DNA of 64,000 nucleotides from a virus: IMG/VR virus record IMGVR_UViG_3300009503_000001, positions 1 to 64,000 of that record; one strand, 5' to 3'. Shown piece by piece: positions 18,543 to 27,736 of this stretch (position 1 is its first letter; each line of letters starts with the position of its first letter). The notes under the pieces were generated by a model. It saw only the letters and a program-made list of their open reading frames with translations, ran no database searches and was not told where the DNA came from. The position numbers and the translations under genes were made by a program.

Positions 18543-18761
18543 ATGATTGAAGAAATAAAAGTAAAAATAGATAATAGTGGAATAGTACCAACTTGTTATG
18601 TTAAAAAATGTGGTAAATTAAAAACTTTAATTTTAGAAATTCCAGCTACTTTTTGCGAGGAATATAATATCAAATCCGGAATTTCTACAAATATTTATAA
18701 ATATATAGATAAAAATGATATTTATTTGATATACAAATTTAATAATAAATTAAATGTTTAA
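18543..18761 (+). CDS. AbrB/SpoVT-like swapped-hairpin DNA-binding protein
   Basis: 72 residues. The block LILEIPATFCEEYNIKSG followed by INIYKY.DKNDIYLIYK matches the IPxxfxxelgikkGdxvxv...g..lvi pattern of SpoVT/AbrB or MazE-like domains, which bind DNA as dimers. It is the first gene before the replication operon and could be its regulator; this is inference. Leaderless start with TATA box 30 bases upstream. Confidence 0.6.
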   Translation: MIEEIKVKIDNSGIVPTCYVKKCGKLKTLILEIPATFCEEYNIKSGISTNIYKYIDKNDIYLIYKFNNKLNV

Positions 18762-18799
18762 ATATAAGCAAAAAAAATAAAATAATAAGGTGAAAATTA

Positions 18800-20092
18800 A
18801 TGGCAAAAAAATCTACAAGTAATAATAAATCAGATTTCTCATTTATAAAAATTTGGGCTGAAAAATTTAATCGTTCAGTGGATGAAATACAACAGAGGAT
18901 CCAAGAATTAATTAATAAAATAAAACAAACTCATCCTGATGCTGATGATTCAATTATTTTACAATATGCAAAAAAAAGAGCTTATTTAGAATATACAACA
19001 AAATACACATTATTTTCAAAATTAATAATATTACCAATTTATATCAGTGGTCCAATAGATTTTGGTTTAAAAATGTATAATGAATATAAAAAAATAGCTC
19101 AAGAAAATCTTGAAAATGCATTGAAAAGAAATATTGTTAAAATAGAAAATGGGCAAATTATACCAATCGATAACAGAGAATATATAACAGACACAATGAA
19201 AAATCCTAATTATTTAAAACCGTTACCGATGCATAATTATTTAATAATTATTGGTGGTATTTATATTGATTTTGATAATTACAAATCAAAACAATGGGAT
19301 AATATAAAACTATTTGAATCAATTATTACAGGTAATCAAAGTGATGAAAAAAGCAATGAATATATTTTAAATAAAATTAAATTGAATATATGGTATAGTA
19401 TTAATGGAACAATAAAAACAAAAAACAACAATGCCGAACAATCTAATAATATCGATAATATAATAATTTATGACATTATTTCAGAAATTAATGATATAAA
19501 TATAACATTTGAACAATTAGAATTTTTATATTCAAATTATTTTATTGATAATATTAATAAACAAGCACTAGCTAATTATTATAATTTATATTATTCAACT
19601 TCTCAATTAAAAGCTAAACCAAGATTAGTTGTATTTGAAGGAATTGTTGCTTCTATTTTAGATTTACCACGATTTAAAAGTATTAAATTATTATTAGAGC
19701 CAGATATATTCGAAGATGAAATAATAAATTCTGAAAATAATCAAGAGAATACAATTCAAGCTTGGATAAAAAGAGAGCAAATTTCATTTGGTAAAGGTTC
19801 AAAACTTCTATTTTTTGGAAAACTTACACAAGCAAAAAATAATAATATTTATATTAATATAATTGGAACTTTTCCAATATTCATAATTTCACCAGATATT
19901 AAAATTGATATTGAAGAAAATAATATAAATAAACCTATTATTCAATTAGATACTAAAGAAAATAATCAAATACAAAATAAAATAGAACAACCAAAAAAAG
20001 CTTTTGATGTAAATGAATTCGATAATCTTATATCTGAACTTGGTGAAAGTGAATTTGAAATTGTAGATGATGAAGAAATTGAAAAAAAATAA
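18800..20092 (+). CDS. Putative single-strand DNA-binding OB-fold replication protein
   Basis: 430 residues; function not certain. Residues 10-80 are helical (VDEIQQRIQELINKIKQTHP). Around 280-375 a strand-rich stretch (FEGIVASILDLPRFKSIKL, then SKLLFFGKLTQAKNNN and YINIIGTFPIFII) has the look of an OB fold, and the acidic C-terminal tail (SELGESEFEIVDDEEIEKK) is typical of SSB-type proteins that contact replication partners. It opens an operon with a RecA-like ATPase, PolB, nuclease and primase, the place where viral SSB genes are usually found. GGTGA precedes the ATG. Confidence 0.5.
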   Translation: MAKKSTSNNKSDFSFIKIWAEKFNRSVDEIQQRIQELINKIKQTHPDADDSIILQYAKKRAYLEYTTKYTLFSKLIILPIYISGPIDFGLKMYNEYKKIAQENLENALKRNIVKIENGQIIPIDNREYITDTMKNPNYLKPLPMHNYLIIIGGIYIDFDNYKSKQWDNIKLFESIITGNQSDEKSNEYILNKIKLNIWYSINGTIKTKNNNAEQSNNIDNIIIYDIISEINDINITFEQLEFLYSNYFIDNINKQALANYYNLYYSTSQLKAKPRLVVFEGIVASILDLPRFKSIKLLLEPDIFEDEIINSENNQENTIQAWIKREQISFGKGSKLLFFGKLTQAKNNNIYINIIGTFPIFIISPDIKIDIEENNINKPIIQLDTKENNQIQNKIEQPKKAFDVNEFDNLISELGESEFEIVDDEEIEKK

Positions 20093-20106
20093 AAGAGGTA
20101 TAATAA

Positions 20107-21084
20107 ATGGAAAAAACTAATATTGTTATTAATAAAAATAAAAAAATAAAAAATGAAAATATTATAGCTGGTTGGGATGATAAAAAAATTGAAAATATAA
20201 AACCAAGTGAAAATACACCATTAATAATTAGCAATAAAGATGATGATACTTGGAAAAAAGAAGATATACTTAAAAAATCAGGTATTTTAATTGGAGTTTA
20301 TGGCCCAGCAAAAATTGGAAAAACAAGATTTGCATTATCTTCAGTATTAGGAAGAGAAATAAAATGTGGTGATATTATTTTACCAAAACCAACAAAAATT
20401 TATGTCATGGATACCGAAAATGCAGCTCACATTGAAGCATATAATACATATAAAAATGAATTAGCAAATAAACAAATAATAATAAAAAATGCTTTTGTAT
20501 ATGATAATCAAGGAAACATTAAACATGCACAGACATTAAATAATTTTGAATCTTTAATAAAATCACTAATGAATGTAAATGATGGGATATTAATAATCGA
20601 TGATTTATCATCATACTATAAATTGCTTAATGATATATTAATAGAAGATGTATTAGGAATTCAATTAAATGAATATAATGAGCCAGTTAAAAGAATACGA
20701 ATTGAACAATGGGGATGGAGAAATAAAAAATTTAATGAAATAATGAGATTATTACGATTGCTAAAAATAGTTGTAATTTGTGTTGTTCAAGGAAAAAATG
20801 AATGGGAAAAAACTGGGGCACAAGCTTTTGATGTTGTAAAAACAGAACGAATTTTACCAAATATTTCTGATGATTTTTCATATTGGGTAGATATTTTATG
20901 TGAAATGTTTAAGAATAAAGATGAAGAACGATTTATGGTAATTAGAGAATCTAGATTTGAAAACATTATACCAAAAAATAAAATAATATCAAATCCTACA
21001 TATTCAAAACTACTAGATTTAATCGAGGATAAATTAAACGAGAGTGCTAATAAAGAAAATGAAAATATTGATAAACAAAATTGA
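20107..21084 (+). CDS. RecA/Sak4-like recombination ATPase
   Basis: 325 residues. Walker A GVYGPAKIGKTRF (about 61-73), Walker B GILIIDD (about 160-166), preceded by YVMDTENAAHIEAY, which fits the nucleotide-handling core of the AAA_24/Sak4 type of single-domain RecA proteins in phages and archaeal viruses. These assist single-strand annealing or polymerase loading. GAGGT precedes the ATG; 14 bases after the OB-fold gene, and its end overlaps the PolB start by 26 bases. Confidence 0.8.
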   Translation: MEKTNIVINKNKKIKNENIIAGWDDKKIENIKPSENTPLIISNKDDDTWKKEDILKKSGILIGVYGPAKIGKTRFALSSVLGREIKCGDIILPKPTKIYVMDTENAAHIEAYNTYKNELANKQIIIKNAFVYDNQGNIKHAQTLNNFESLIKSLMNVNDGILIIDDLSSYYKLLNDILIEDVLGIQLNEYNEPVKRIRIEQWGWRNKKFNEIMRLLRLLKIVVICVVQGKNEWEKTGAQAFDVVKTERILPNISDDFSYWVDILCEMFKNKDEERFMVIRESRFENIIPKNKIISNPTYSKLLDLIEDKLNESANKENENIDKQN

Positions 21085-23590
21085 ATATACTATAAATAAT
21101 GATAATACTATTTCTCATATTTTTGGTAGAGATGAAAATAAAAATTTTCAACATATAATTATAAAAGATTTAAATCCTTTTTTTTATGTTAATAATGATG
21201 AAGAAATAAATATTAACAATAGAATAATTAGAATAGAAGAATTAAATGATTGGAAAACATTAGATAATAAAAAAATAAAAAAAATTATTTGTAAAACTCC
21301 AGCTGATGTTGGTGGTAATCGAAAAGATAATGAAGGAGAACGAATCTTATATAAAACTACTTATGAAGATGATATTTTATTTGTAAATAGGATCCAAATT
21401 GAATTAGAAGCAAAATCTGGTATAGAAGTTGATAAAAATGAATTATCTTTTTATATTGATAAAATAAAACCAATAGATTTTAATATAGATTTAAAAATAT
21501 TCTATATTGATATTGAAGTAGATTCTACTTCCGGGTTTCCAAATTTTAATAATGCAATTAATAAAATATATTCTATTTCTATTTTTGATGTATATACTGA
21601 AAAATTTTATTGTTTTGCTTATAGTAATGAATATAATGAAGGAATTTATAATTTAAAATTTAATACACCAATTATAAAAAAGCAAATTAAAACAAAATTA
21701 AAACCTGATTATAGTTTAATTTTAAATATATATAACAATGAAATTGATATGTTAAATAGTTTTTGTAAATTTATAAAAAATGAACAACCAGACATTATTT
21801 CTGGATGGAATATTTATCATTTTGATATACCATATTTAATTTCAAGAATGCATTATTTAAATGTAAATTATTCTATATTATCGCCAATAAATGAAGTATA
21901 TATATTTCAAGGAACACCAATTATTAAAGGGTTAAATATATTCGATGTTATGAAATCATTTAAACGATTACAACCTAATGAAATTGAAAGTTTAAAATTA
22001 GATGATGTTTCTTCATATATTTTAGGTATTGGTAAAGTAAAACATAATGGAATTGATAATTTATATAATACCAATTTTTATAAATTTATAAAATATAATG
22101 TAAATGATGTTTTTTTAACATATATAATAGATAAAGAATTAAATATATTTAATTTTTTTAATCAGATAAGATATTTTGTTGGCTGTGGGTTAGATGATGT
22201 TTTATTTAATTCGAGAATTATAGATTTATTAATATTACATAAAGCACATAAAGAAAAAATAGTATTACCTTCAAAAAGACAAATAAATGATGAAGAAACT
22301 TATGAAGGAGCATTAACTTTACAACCGAAAAAAAAGGGAATTCATAATAATATAGCGGTTTTTGATTTTACATCATTGTATCCCAATATTGTAAGGACTT
22401 GGAATATCGGTATTGAAACATTAATTAAAAATACAAATAATGAAAATTTAATTAGAACTGTTAAAAGTAATATTTATTTTGATAAAAATAAAAAAAGTTT
22501 TTTAAGCGATTTAATTGATGAGTTTATAGAGTTAAGAAAATATTATAAAAATAAAATAAAAGAAACAAATAATGAGATTGAAAAAGAACATTTAAAATTA
22601 TTAGAAACAAATATTAAATTTATTACTAATTCAATTTATGGTGTACTTGGATATTCAAAATATAGATTATATAATAAAGAAATTGCTGAAATTATTACAA
22701 TTACAGGAAAATACATATTAAATAATGTAATAAATTTTGTTAATAAATCTGGATATGAAGTTATTTATGGTGATACCGATTCTATATTTGTAAATTTAAA
22801 ATCAGAACAAATAGATGAACAAATTAATGAAGCAAATATATTATTAAAACAAATAAATGAGCATTTAAAAAGCTTAAATAATGAATTTAATTTAAAAAAT
22901 AATTATATTGAAATAAAATTTGAAAAAATATATAAAAATTTTGTTGTAATAAATAAAAAAGAAACAACGGATCCAGCTAAAAAGAAATATTTCGGTTTAG
23001 TAGTTTATGATGGTAATGAAATATGTCATAAATTTGATATTAAAGGTTTTATAAGAACTGATACATCAAAAGTTGGATTAAAAATATTGAAAACTATTTT
23101 TAAATATATATGTGAAAATAAAATTGATTATATTATATCTTATATTCAAAATGAAATTAAATTAATTAAGAATAATAATTATGAATTAAAATATATTGCA
23201 TTTTCTAAAGGAATTTCAAAAAATATATCTCAATATATAAAAAATAATAAAATTAGAGAAGACTGGATTTTAGCTACAGAATGGACAAATCAACATTCTG
23301 GATTACCTGAATGGAATGCACAAACAAGATATAATATGGGTAGCAAACCAAAATTCATATATGTAAAAAAATGTTTATTACCAAAAAGATTTGAGCGAAT
23401 AAACAATAAACATAATTACCAAATGATAGCTTTAGATGAAAATAATTCTTTACCTGAATGCCTAAAATTAGCTATTGATTATGATACATTAATAGAAAAA
23501 ACAATTAAAAATAAAATAGAAAATTTATTAAATTCTATTAATTTATCTTGGAAAATGATCGATAATAAATTACTTATTAATTTTATGTAG
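21059..23590 (+). CDS. polB: Family B DNA polymerase
   Basis: About 843 residues from the ATG at 21059 (an in-frame GTG at 21044 is less likely). Proofreading exonuclease motifs: DIE in FYIDIEVDS (near 152), WNIYHFD (Exo II), YNVNDVF (Exo III). Polymerase motifs: A, DFTSLYPNIV (near 436); B, KFITNSIYGVLG (near 520); C, YGDTDS (near 570). All catalytic acids are present, so it should replicate the element with proofreading. Thumb-region KGFIRTDTSKVGLK follows. Length is normal for archaeal or viral PolB without a TPR insertion, so protein-primed replication is not indicated. Operon position: after the RecA-like gene. Confidence 0.96.
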   Translation: MKILINKIEYTINNDNTISHIFGRDENKNFQHIIIKDLNPFFYVNNDEEININNRIIRIEELNDWKTLDNKKIKKIICKTPADVGGNRKDNEGERILYKTTYEDDILFVNRIQIELEAKSGIEVDKNELSFYIDKIKPIDFNIDLKIFYIDIEVDSTSGFPNFNNAINKIYSISIFDVYTEKFYCFAYSNEYNEGIYNLKFNTPIIKKQIKTKLKPDYSLILNIYNNEIDMLNSFCKFIKNEQPDIISGWNIYHFDIPYLISRMHYLNVNYSILSPINEVYIFQGTPIIKGLNIFDVMKSFKRLQPNEIESLKLDDVSSYILGIGKVKHNGIDNLYNTNFYKFIKYNVNDVFLTYIIDKELNIFNFFNQIRYFVGCGLDDVLFNSRIIDLLILHKAHKEKIVLPSKRQINDEETYEGALTLQPKKKGIHNNIAVFDFTSLYPNIVRTWNIGIETLIKNTNNENLIRTVKSNIYFDKNKKSFLSDLIDEFIELRKYYKNKIKETNNEIEKEHLKLLETNIKFITNSIYGVLGYSKYRLYNKEIAEIITITGKYILNNVINFVNKSGYEVIYGDTDSIFVNLKSEQIDEQINEANILLKQINEHLKSLNNEFNLKNNYIEIKFEKIYKNFVVINKKETTDPAKKKYFGLVVYDGNEICHKFDIKGFIRTDTSKVGLKILKTIFKYICENKIDYIISYIQNEIKLIKNNNYELKYIAFSKGISKNISQYIKNNKIREDWILATEWTNQHSGLPEWNAQTRYNMGSKPKFIYVKKCLLPKRFERINNKHNYQMIALDENNSLPECLKLAIDYDTLIEKTIKNKIENLLNSINLSWKMIDNKLLINFM

Positions 23591-23596
23591 TTTATA

Positions 23597-23602
23597 TTTA
23601 AA
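23597..23602 (+). promoter_or_regulatory. TATA box of the Cas4-like nuclease gene (leaderless)
   Basis: TTTAAA in TATATTTAAAAATA just after the PolB stop, exactly 30 bases before the ATG at 23627. It indicates that the nuclease/primase pair can be transcribed separately from PolB. Confidence 0.55.
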
Positions 23603-23626
23603 AATATTGATTAAAAATTTTATTTT

Positions 23627-24625
23627 ATGATTAAAAAAATAATAATGTCTAAGAAAAGAACAGATGAAGAATTAAAATATGTAATAAATGTTTTATTTGA
23701 TGATGAAAATATTAAAATTGATTTTGCCCATATTTCTAAAATTCTTGATAATTTACGATTAATTAGCAAAACTAGATTTATGAAATTTAATTATTGTCCT
23801 TTATCTTTTAAATATCAATGGATTTATGGATTACCAATAAAAGAAACAAAAGAGATGGTATTAGGGCATAATTTACATTTAATGAATAAAATTTTTTGGA
23901 GAACAATACCAATTGAATTAATAAAAAGAAATGATTTTGATGAATTATTAAACTTCTATATTAAAAATATTCCAAAAGAATATAAAAATAATGAAGAAAT
24001 TTTAAGATTATCCAAATCTTTTATTACATTTGAACAAAATAGAATAACAGATATTACTAATAAATTGGGTAATGAAAAGCACATAATTAAAAAATATATA
24101 TATCCATTTTTATTAGAAGTACCAATTGAGAATTACACATATAATATTATGGGAATTATTGATCGTATAGATTTTTTATCAAATAATAAATTTGCAATTA
24201 TTGAATATAAATTTGGAAAATATAAAGAATATGAAAATTATTATAATAAAGTTTCAATAGATTTGGAAATGCATTTTTATAAATTGTTATTAGAAAAAGA
24301 TGCATATATAGTAAATTCAGAAAATAAAATAGAACCACTCAATATATATTTAAATTATAACGATGTTGAATATTATACAATGATTTTTTTTGATAAATTA
24401 GAAAAAATTAAACTTAATAAATTTAATAATGAAATTTTAAATTTAATTTTATCAAAAATTGAATATATTTTTGATTCAATAGAAATTAATGATTTTCAAC
24501 CAAATCCAAATAAATCTTGTCCTCGATTATGTGATTTTTTCTGGGATTATTGCTTAAAATATAAAAAAACTAAAAAATATTTTGGAAGTGAAATAGATGA
24601 CAACATTAGAAATAAACTTTTATAA
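23627..24625 (+). CDS. Cas4/RecB-like PD-(D/E)XK nuclease with Fe-S cysteines
   Basis: 332 residues. Features in order: Cys in FMKFNYCPLSFKYQW (C57), His in VLGHNLHLM, GIIDRIDFL (Asp near 181), catalytic EYKFGK (near 197), and three C-terminal cysteines in CPRLCDFFWDYC (near 303-314). One N-terminal plus three C-terminal cysteines is the Cas4/AddB iron-sulfur layout. Cas4-like nucleases of rudiviruses process DNA ends in replication, and the position between PolB and primase points to the same job here rather than to CRISPR adaptation. The internal Met at residue 7 is an alternative start. Confidence 0.88.
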   Translation: MIKKIIMSKKRTDEELKYVINVLFDDENIKIDFAHISKILDNLRLISKTRFMKFNYCPLSFKYQWIYGLPIKETKEMVLGHNLHLMNKIFWRTIPIELIKRNDFDELLNFYIKNIPKEYKNNEEILRLSKSFITFEQNRITDITNKLGNEKHIIKKYIYPFLLEVPIENYTYNIMGIIDRIDFLSNNKFAIIEYKFGKYKEYENYYNKVSIDLEMHFYKLLLEKDAYIVNSENKIEPLNIYLNYNDVEYYTMIFFDKLEKIKLNKFNNEILNLILSKIEYIFDSIEINDFQPNPNKSCPRLCDFFWDYCLKYKKTKKYFGSEIDDNIRNKLL

Positions 24626-25652
24626 TGAATATCCAAGAATTGTTGGAAATCCATATCAAAATATTGTTCGAAATAAAATAGAATTTGATGATTTTATAAA
24701 AAAATATGGTAAGCATTGTGATATTTATACAAGTTTATATTCTTTTTCATTTTTGGAATATGAAAAAGATACAAGAAAGATAATATATGGAAAACCATTA
24801 ATAAACAAAATTTTTTTTGATTTTGATGGATTAAATTCATTAGAAGATGTAAAGAAATTACATAATTATTGTAAAAATTTAGATTTAATACATAGGATCC
24901 ATTTTAGTGGTGGAGGTTTTCATTTTTTTATTATAACAATTCCAGATTTTTATCCAAAAGATTTATTAAAAGCATACCAATTAATGTTAATTAAAAATTT
25001 AAATTTAAATTGCGATAAAAAAATTATTGGTGATATACACAGAATTTTTAGGATCCATAATAGTTTTAATTTTAAAAAAAATATTTCAAGATATTGTATT
25101 GCCATAAATCCAAATAGTGTTGAAAATAATAATATTGATTATTTTATAAATAAAGCAAAACAACCAAATTATGAAAATAATATTTATTGTGGTTCTAAAT
25201 TTTTAAATTTATGGGAATACCAATATTTATTAGATGAATCTTTTAATTTTTGTATTGAAGATGAAATTAATTTTGAAATTGTAGAAAAAGATATTAATAT
25301 AGAATATAAAAAAATTATTGATTTATTTCCAAGTTGTATAAAAAATTTAATAAATATTAAAGAATTACATGGTACATATTTATTTTTATTAGTTTTATAT
25401 CTTAAATCTCAATTAATTACAGATATACCATTATTTCCAAATGAAATTGTCGGAATATTAAAAAATGTATTAAATCCAAATGAATTTGAACATTATTTTG
25501 GTAAAAAATATTTACGAAATCATGATGGGCATGAAGGAAAAAAATTTAAATATATAATGAAAAATGATTATTTCTTATTTCCAAGTTGTAATATATTTAA
25601 GAAATTAAAATTATGTGATCCTAAATGTTTAAAAAAATCACCATTAATTTAA
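24597..25652 (+). CDS. Fused PriS-PriL primase
   Basis: 351 residues. The N-terminal half carries the archaeo-eukaryotic primase catalytic motifs: FDFDG (near 74-78) and SGGGFHFF (near 103-110). The C-terminal half (about 240-351) matches the PriL iron-sulfur domain: FPSC near 246, then C331, C340 and C344 in FPSCNIFKKLKLCDPKC. Standard archaeal primases split these into two subunits. A single-chain version is known in Nanoarchaeum and in the pTN2 plasmid primase-polymerase. At 351 residues it is compact. It overlaps the nuclease gene by 29 bases. Confidence 0.88.
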   Translation: MTTLEINFYNEYPRIVGNPYQNIVRNKIEFDDFIKKYGKHCDIYTSLYSFSFLEYEKDTRKIIYGKPLINKIFFDFDGLNSLEDVKKLHNYCKNLDLIHRIHFSGGGFHFFIITIPDFYPKDLLKAYQLMLIKNLNLNCDKKIIGDIHRIFRIHNSFNFKKNISRYCIAINPNSVENNNIDYFINKAKQPNYENNIYCGSKFLNLWEYQYLLDESFNFCIEDEINFEIVEKDINIEYKKIIDLFPSCIKNLINIKELHGTYLFLLVLYLKSQLITDIPLFPNEIVGILKNVLNPNEFEHYFGKKYLRNHDGHEGKKFKYIMKNDYFLFPSCNIFKKLKLCDPKCLKKSPLI

Positions 25653-26059
25653 TTAATTCTAATTATTTTATAATTATCATTCATATACAATTCTTTTAAA
25701 TTAGATAAACAATTAAAGCAAACTAATTCTGCTTTTTCATTTACAATAAAAACATAATTATAAAATTCTTTATGACATTTATCACATAAAAAATTTGGAT
25801 GTATTATATTTTCTAATTGTAATTGTTTTAGTAATTTAATTATACTAATAAAAATACCAATATAATAACATTTTCTTTTAATATTTTGTATTTTCTTGTA
25901 ATTATAATATTTTAAAGATATACCCGTTATTTTATGTTTAGTTTTATCAATTTCACCTATTAAATCACCATATTTATCAAATATTTTATTTATTGTCTCA
26001 GAAACATTTTTTTCCTTTTCTTTTAAAAAATTTAATATATAAATATCTAATTGTCTCAT
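25649..26059 (-). CDS. Small Zn-ribbon protein, paralogue of 26056-26475
   Basis: 136 residues. N-terminal helical part with KISGISLKYYNYKKIQNIKRK-like segment, then CDKCHKEF...CFNCLSN, two CxxC pairs about 24 residues apart (zinc ribbon). It shares architecture and the sequence LKYY..KKIQNIKRKCYYI / LTPEKYEKIKHIKRKSYLI with the adjacent gene, so it is a tandem duplicate. The genes overlap by four bases (ATGA). Function unknown; nucleic-acid binding possible. Confidence 0.65.
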   Translation of the reverse strand: MRQLDIYILNFLKEKEKNVSETINKIFDKYGDLIGEIDKTKHKITGISLKYYNYKKIQNIKRKCYYIGIFISIIKLLKQLQLENIIHPNFLCDKCHKEFYNYVFIVNEKAELVCFNCLSNLKELYMNDNYKIIRIN

Positions 26060-26475
26060 ATCAATTTTCCTCTTTCAATTATTTCAAATTTTTCTTTATT
26101 GTTTAAAAGTTTATTTATTAATTCAGATTTACATTCATCGCAAGATAATATTATATCTTTATTAACAATAATTATATATTTACAAATATTCTTATTACAA
26201 TTATAACATATTTTATTTAAATTTTGATTTTCATTATTTTTAATTAAATATTCCAATAATAAAAATAAATTTATTAAATAGCTTTTTCGTTTTATATGTT
26301 TTATTTTTTCATATTTTTCAGGAGTTAAAAAAATAATTACTGATTTATATCCTAATTTATCAATTTCAGCTAACAAATTAGAATAACTTTGAATTATTAT
26401 TCTAGAAAATTTCGTTAATAAATTAGTATTAGCAAAATAATCAAAAATTCGTATTGTTATATTTTTTTTTTCCAT
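26056..26475 (-). CDS. Small Zn-ribbon protein, paralogue of 25649-26059
   Basis: 139 residues with CYNCNKNI...CDECKSE, two CxxC pairs, after a helical N-terminus. It begins with MEKKNITIRIFDYFANTN. Start chosen at 26475: a TTTATA box begins exactly 30 bases upstream on the minus strand (26500-26505), the leaderless spacing. Coupled to the paralogue downstream. Confidence 0.65.
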   Translation of the reverse strand: MEKKNITIRIFDYFANTNLLTKFSRIIIQSYSNLLAEIDKLGYKSVIIFLTPEKYEKIKHIKRKSYLINLFLLLEYLIKNNENQNLNKICYNCNKNICKYIIIVNKDIILSCDECKSELINKLLNNKEKFEIIERGKLI

Positions 26476-26773
26476 AATTTATATTTTTAAATTAATATAT
26501 ATAAACATTTTATTTGTATTATATATCATAAAAAAACGCTTTTTCACTCCTACAAGGGAGCTGGCGAGTCGCTTTTGAAAAAAAAGGGTATTTTAATATA
26601 ATTTTTTTTAATTTATAGAAATTTTTTTTAGTATACTCTTTTCTAACTATTACATATAATAAAAATATTCTATAAATAAAAAAAATAATTAAAATTTTAA
26701 AAATAAAATTTAAATATAATAATTAAAAAATATATATTAAACATAATAAAAATATAAAAGAGGTAGTAAAGAA
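26476..26773. other. Divergent intergenic region
   Basis: Holds the TTTATA box of the minus-strand Zn-ribbon gene (26500-26505), the GC-rich structured element at 26531-26576, T-runs, and an AATTTAAATATAA box (about 26707-26719) for the anti-CRISPR gene. Confidence 0.45.
26531..26576. ncRNA. GC-rich structured element, possible small RNA
   Basis: A short island of far higher G+C than anything around it. Direct repeats CGCTTTT (26537-26543 and 26570-26576) bracket a segment that can fold: ACTC (26546-26549) with GAGT (26566-26569), or CTCC with GGAG, plus the palindrome GCGAGTCGC (26564-26572). A run of seven T follows on the minus strand, so a minus-strand transcript could end in a hairpin plus U-tract. 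It is not a tRNA or C/D box RNA by my reading. Confidence 0.35.
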
Positions 26774-27127
26774 ATGGTATTGTATATATCTAATGCTTTT
26801 TCGTTATCAATGATTACAGATTTTTTAACAAAAAATAAAATAGATTATTGTAATTTAAATATAAATGAAATCAACATTGGCACTGTAAAAAATTTAATAA
26901 AAAATAAACAAATAATCTCAGCAATAGGGCATCAAGGGACTGCAGATTTCTTAACTAAACTACTTAAAACTGAAATTAAAATGAACCGAATTAACATTAA
27001 TTTAACACCTTGCGATGAATTAATCGTTTTACAATTACTTACCAGATTACCAGAAGGTGCTGTTCTAACAGAAGAAGAAATGCAAAAAATAAAATTCGTT
27101 TTTTATTTAGTTAGATTACAAACATAA
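26774..27127 (+). CDS. acrIII-1: AcrIII-1 / B116-family viral ring nuclease (anti-CRISPR)
   Basis: 117 residues matching the DUF1874 family (STIV B116, SIRV1 gp29) in order: LYISNAFSLSMI (Ser10), SAIGHQGTADFLTKLL (catalytic His53), KMNRININL, LLTRLPEGAVLTEEE (Arg91, Glu94). These enzymes cleave cyclic tetra-adenylate and so disarm type III CRISPR ancillary nucleases (family knowledge). Key active-site residues appear intact, so I expect activity. Good ribosome binding site GAGGT. It implies a host or host community with cA4-signalling type III CRISPR. Confidence 0.9.
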   Translation: MVLYISNAFSLSMITDFLTKNKIDYCNLNINEINIGTVKNLIKNKQIISAIGHQGTADFLTKLLKTEIKMNRININLTPCDELIVLQLLTRLPEGAVLTEEEMQKIKFVFYLVRLQT

Positions 27128-27204
27128 AAAAATAAATTAATATTATTTTTTTTTTATTTTTTTAATAAAAATTTATATATATTTGTAAAAATATTAATAT
27201 TGAA

Positions 27205-27465
27205 ATGAATGAAAAAGATATAATTACTTTAGATGATATAATAAAAATATTTAACGAACAAAAAGATATACTTGATTTACTAATTTTTATTGAAGAAAAT
27301 TTACAAAATAAAAAATTTGAATTTAATGCAATTGAATATATTATTATATATATAATCTTATATTTTAATGAAAGATTTGATATACCAATAAAAGATTTAG
27401 TTGAACGATTACAAGAAAATTTAAATACAATAAATATATTTAAATGGGGTGTTTATAATGAATAA
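27205..27465 (+). CDS. Small acidic helical protein
   Basis: 86 residues, mostly helical (LDDIIKIFNEQKDILDLLIF, IEYIIIYIILYFNERFDI). Not recognised. It resembles the next gene in length, order of helices and central aromatic helix, so the two are probably duplicates. A TTTATATATA box lies about 33 bases upstream of the ATG, without a ribosome binding site. Confidence 0.55.
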   Translation: MNEKDIITLDDIIKIFNEQKDILDLLIFIEENLQNKKFEFNAIEYIIIYIILYFNERFDIPIKDLVERLQENLNTINIFKWGVYNE

Positions 27466-27727
27466 TAATAATGAATTAAATAATGAAATTATTAATTTAG
27501 AAACTATAATTGAATATTTAAAAAATAAAAATAATAATTTCTATTCAACAATAAAATATTTATTTGATAATATTTTACCACATAAAAAAATAACATTAGA
27601 ATCAATTTATTTCATATATATAGTTTTATTAGGTAAAGTAATTTTTAGTTTTAAAGAATTAAATCCATTAGATTTAAATGACTTATTAACTGCATTAAAA
27701 GAATATCACATTAAAAAAAATAATTAA
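27458..27727 (+). CDS. Small helical protein, probable duplicate of 27205-27465
   Basis: 89 residues from the ATG at 27458, preferred over the ATG nine bases upstream because GGGGTG sits at the right distance. Overlaps the previous gene by eight bases. Helices IINLETIIEYLKNK, LESIYFIYIVLLGKVIF and LNPLDLNDLLTALKEY; LNPLDLNDLL echoes IPIKDLVERL of its neighbour. Function unknown; small paired proteins beside an anti-CRISPR gene are worth testing as counter-defence candidates (inference). Confidence 0.55.
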   Translation: MNNNNELNNEIINLETIIEYLKNKNNNFYSTIKYLFDNILPHKKITLESIYFIYIVLLGKVIFSFKELNPLDLNDLLTALKEYHIKKNN

Positions 27728-27736
27728 ATAAAAAAA

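Noticed and set aside
21059-23590. Protein-primed PolB with TPR insertions
   Set aside because: Spacing between motifs A and B is short and ordinary, and a primase is encoded nearby.
26774-27127. CRISPR locus or Cas genes suggested by the Cas4-like and anti-CRISPR genes
   Set aside because: No repeat-spacer array or other cas gene seen; the Cas4-like nuclease sits in a replication operon.
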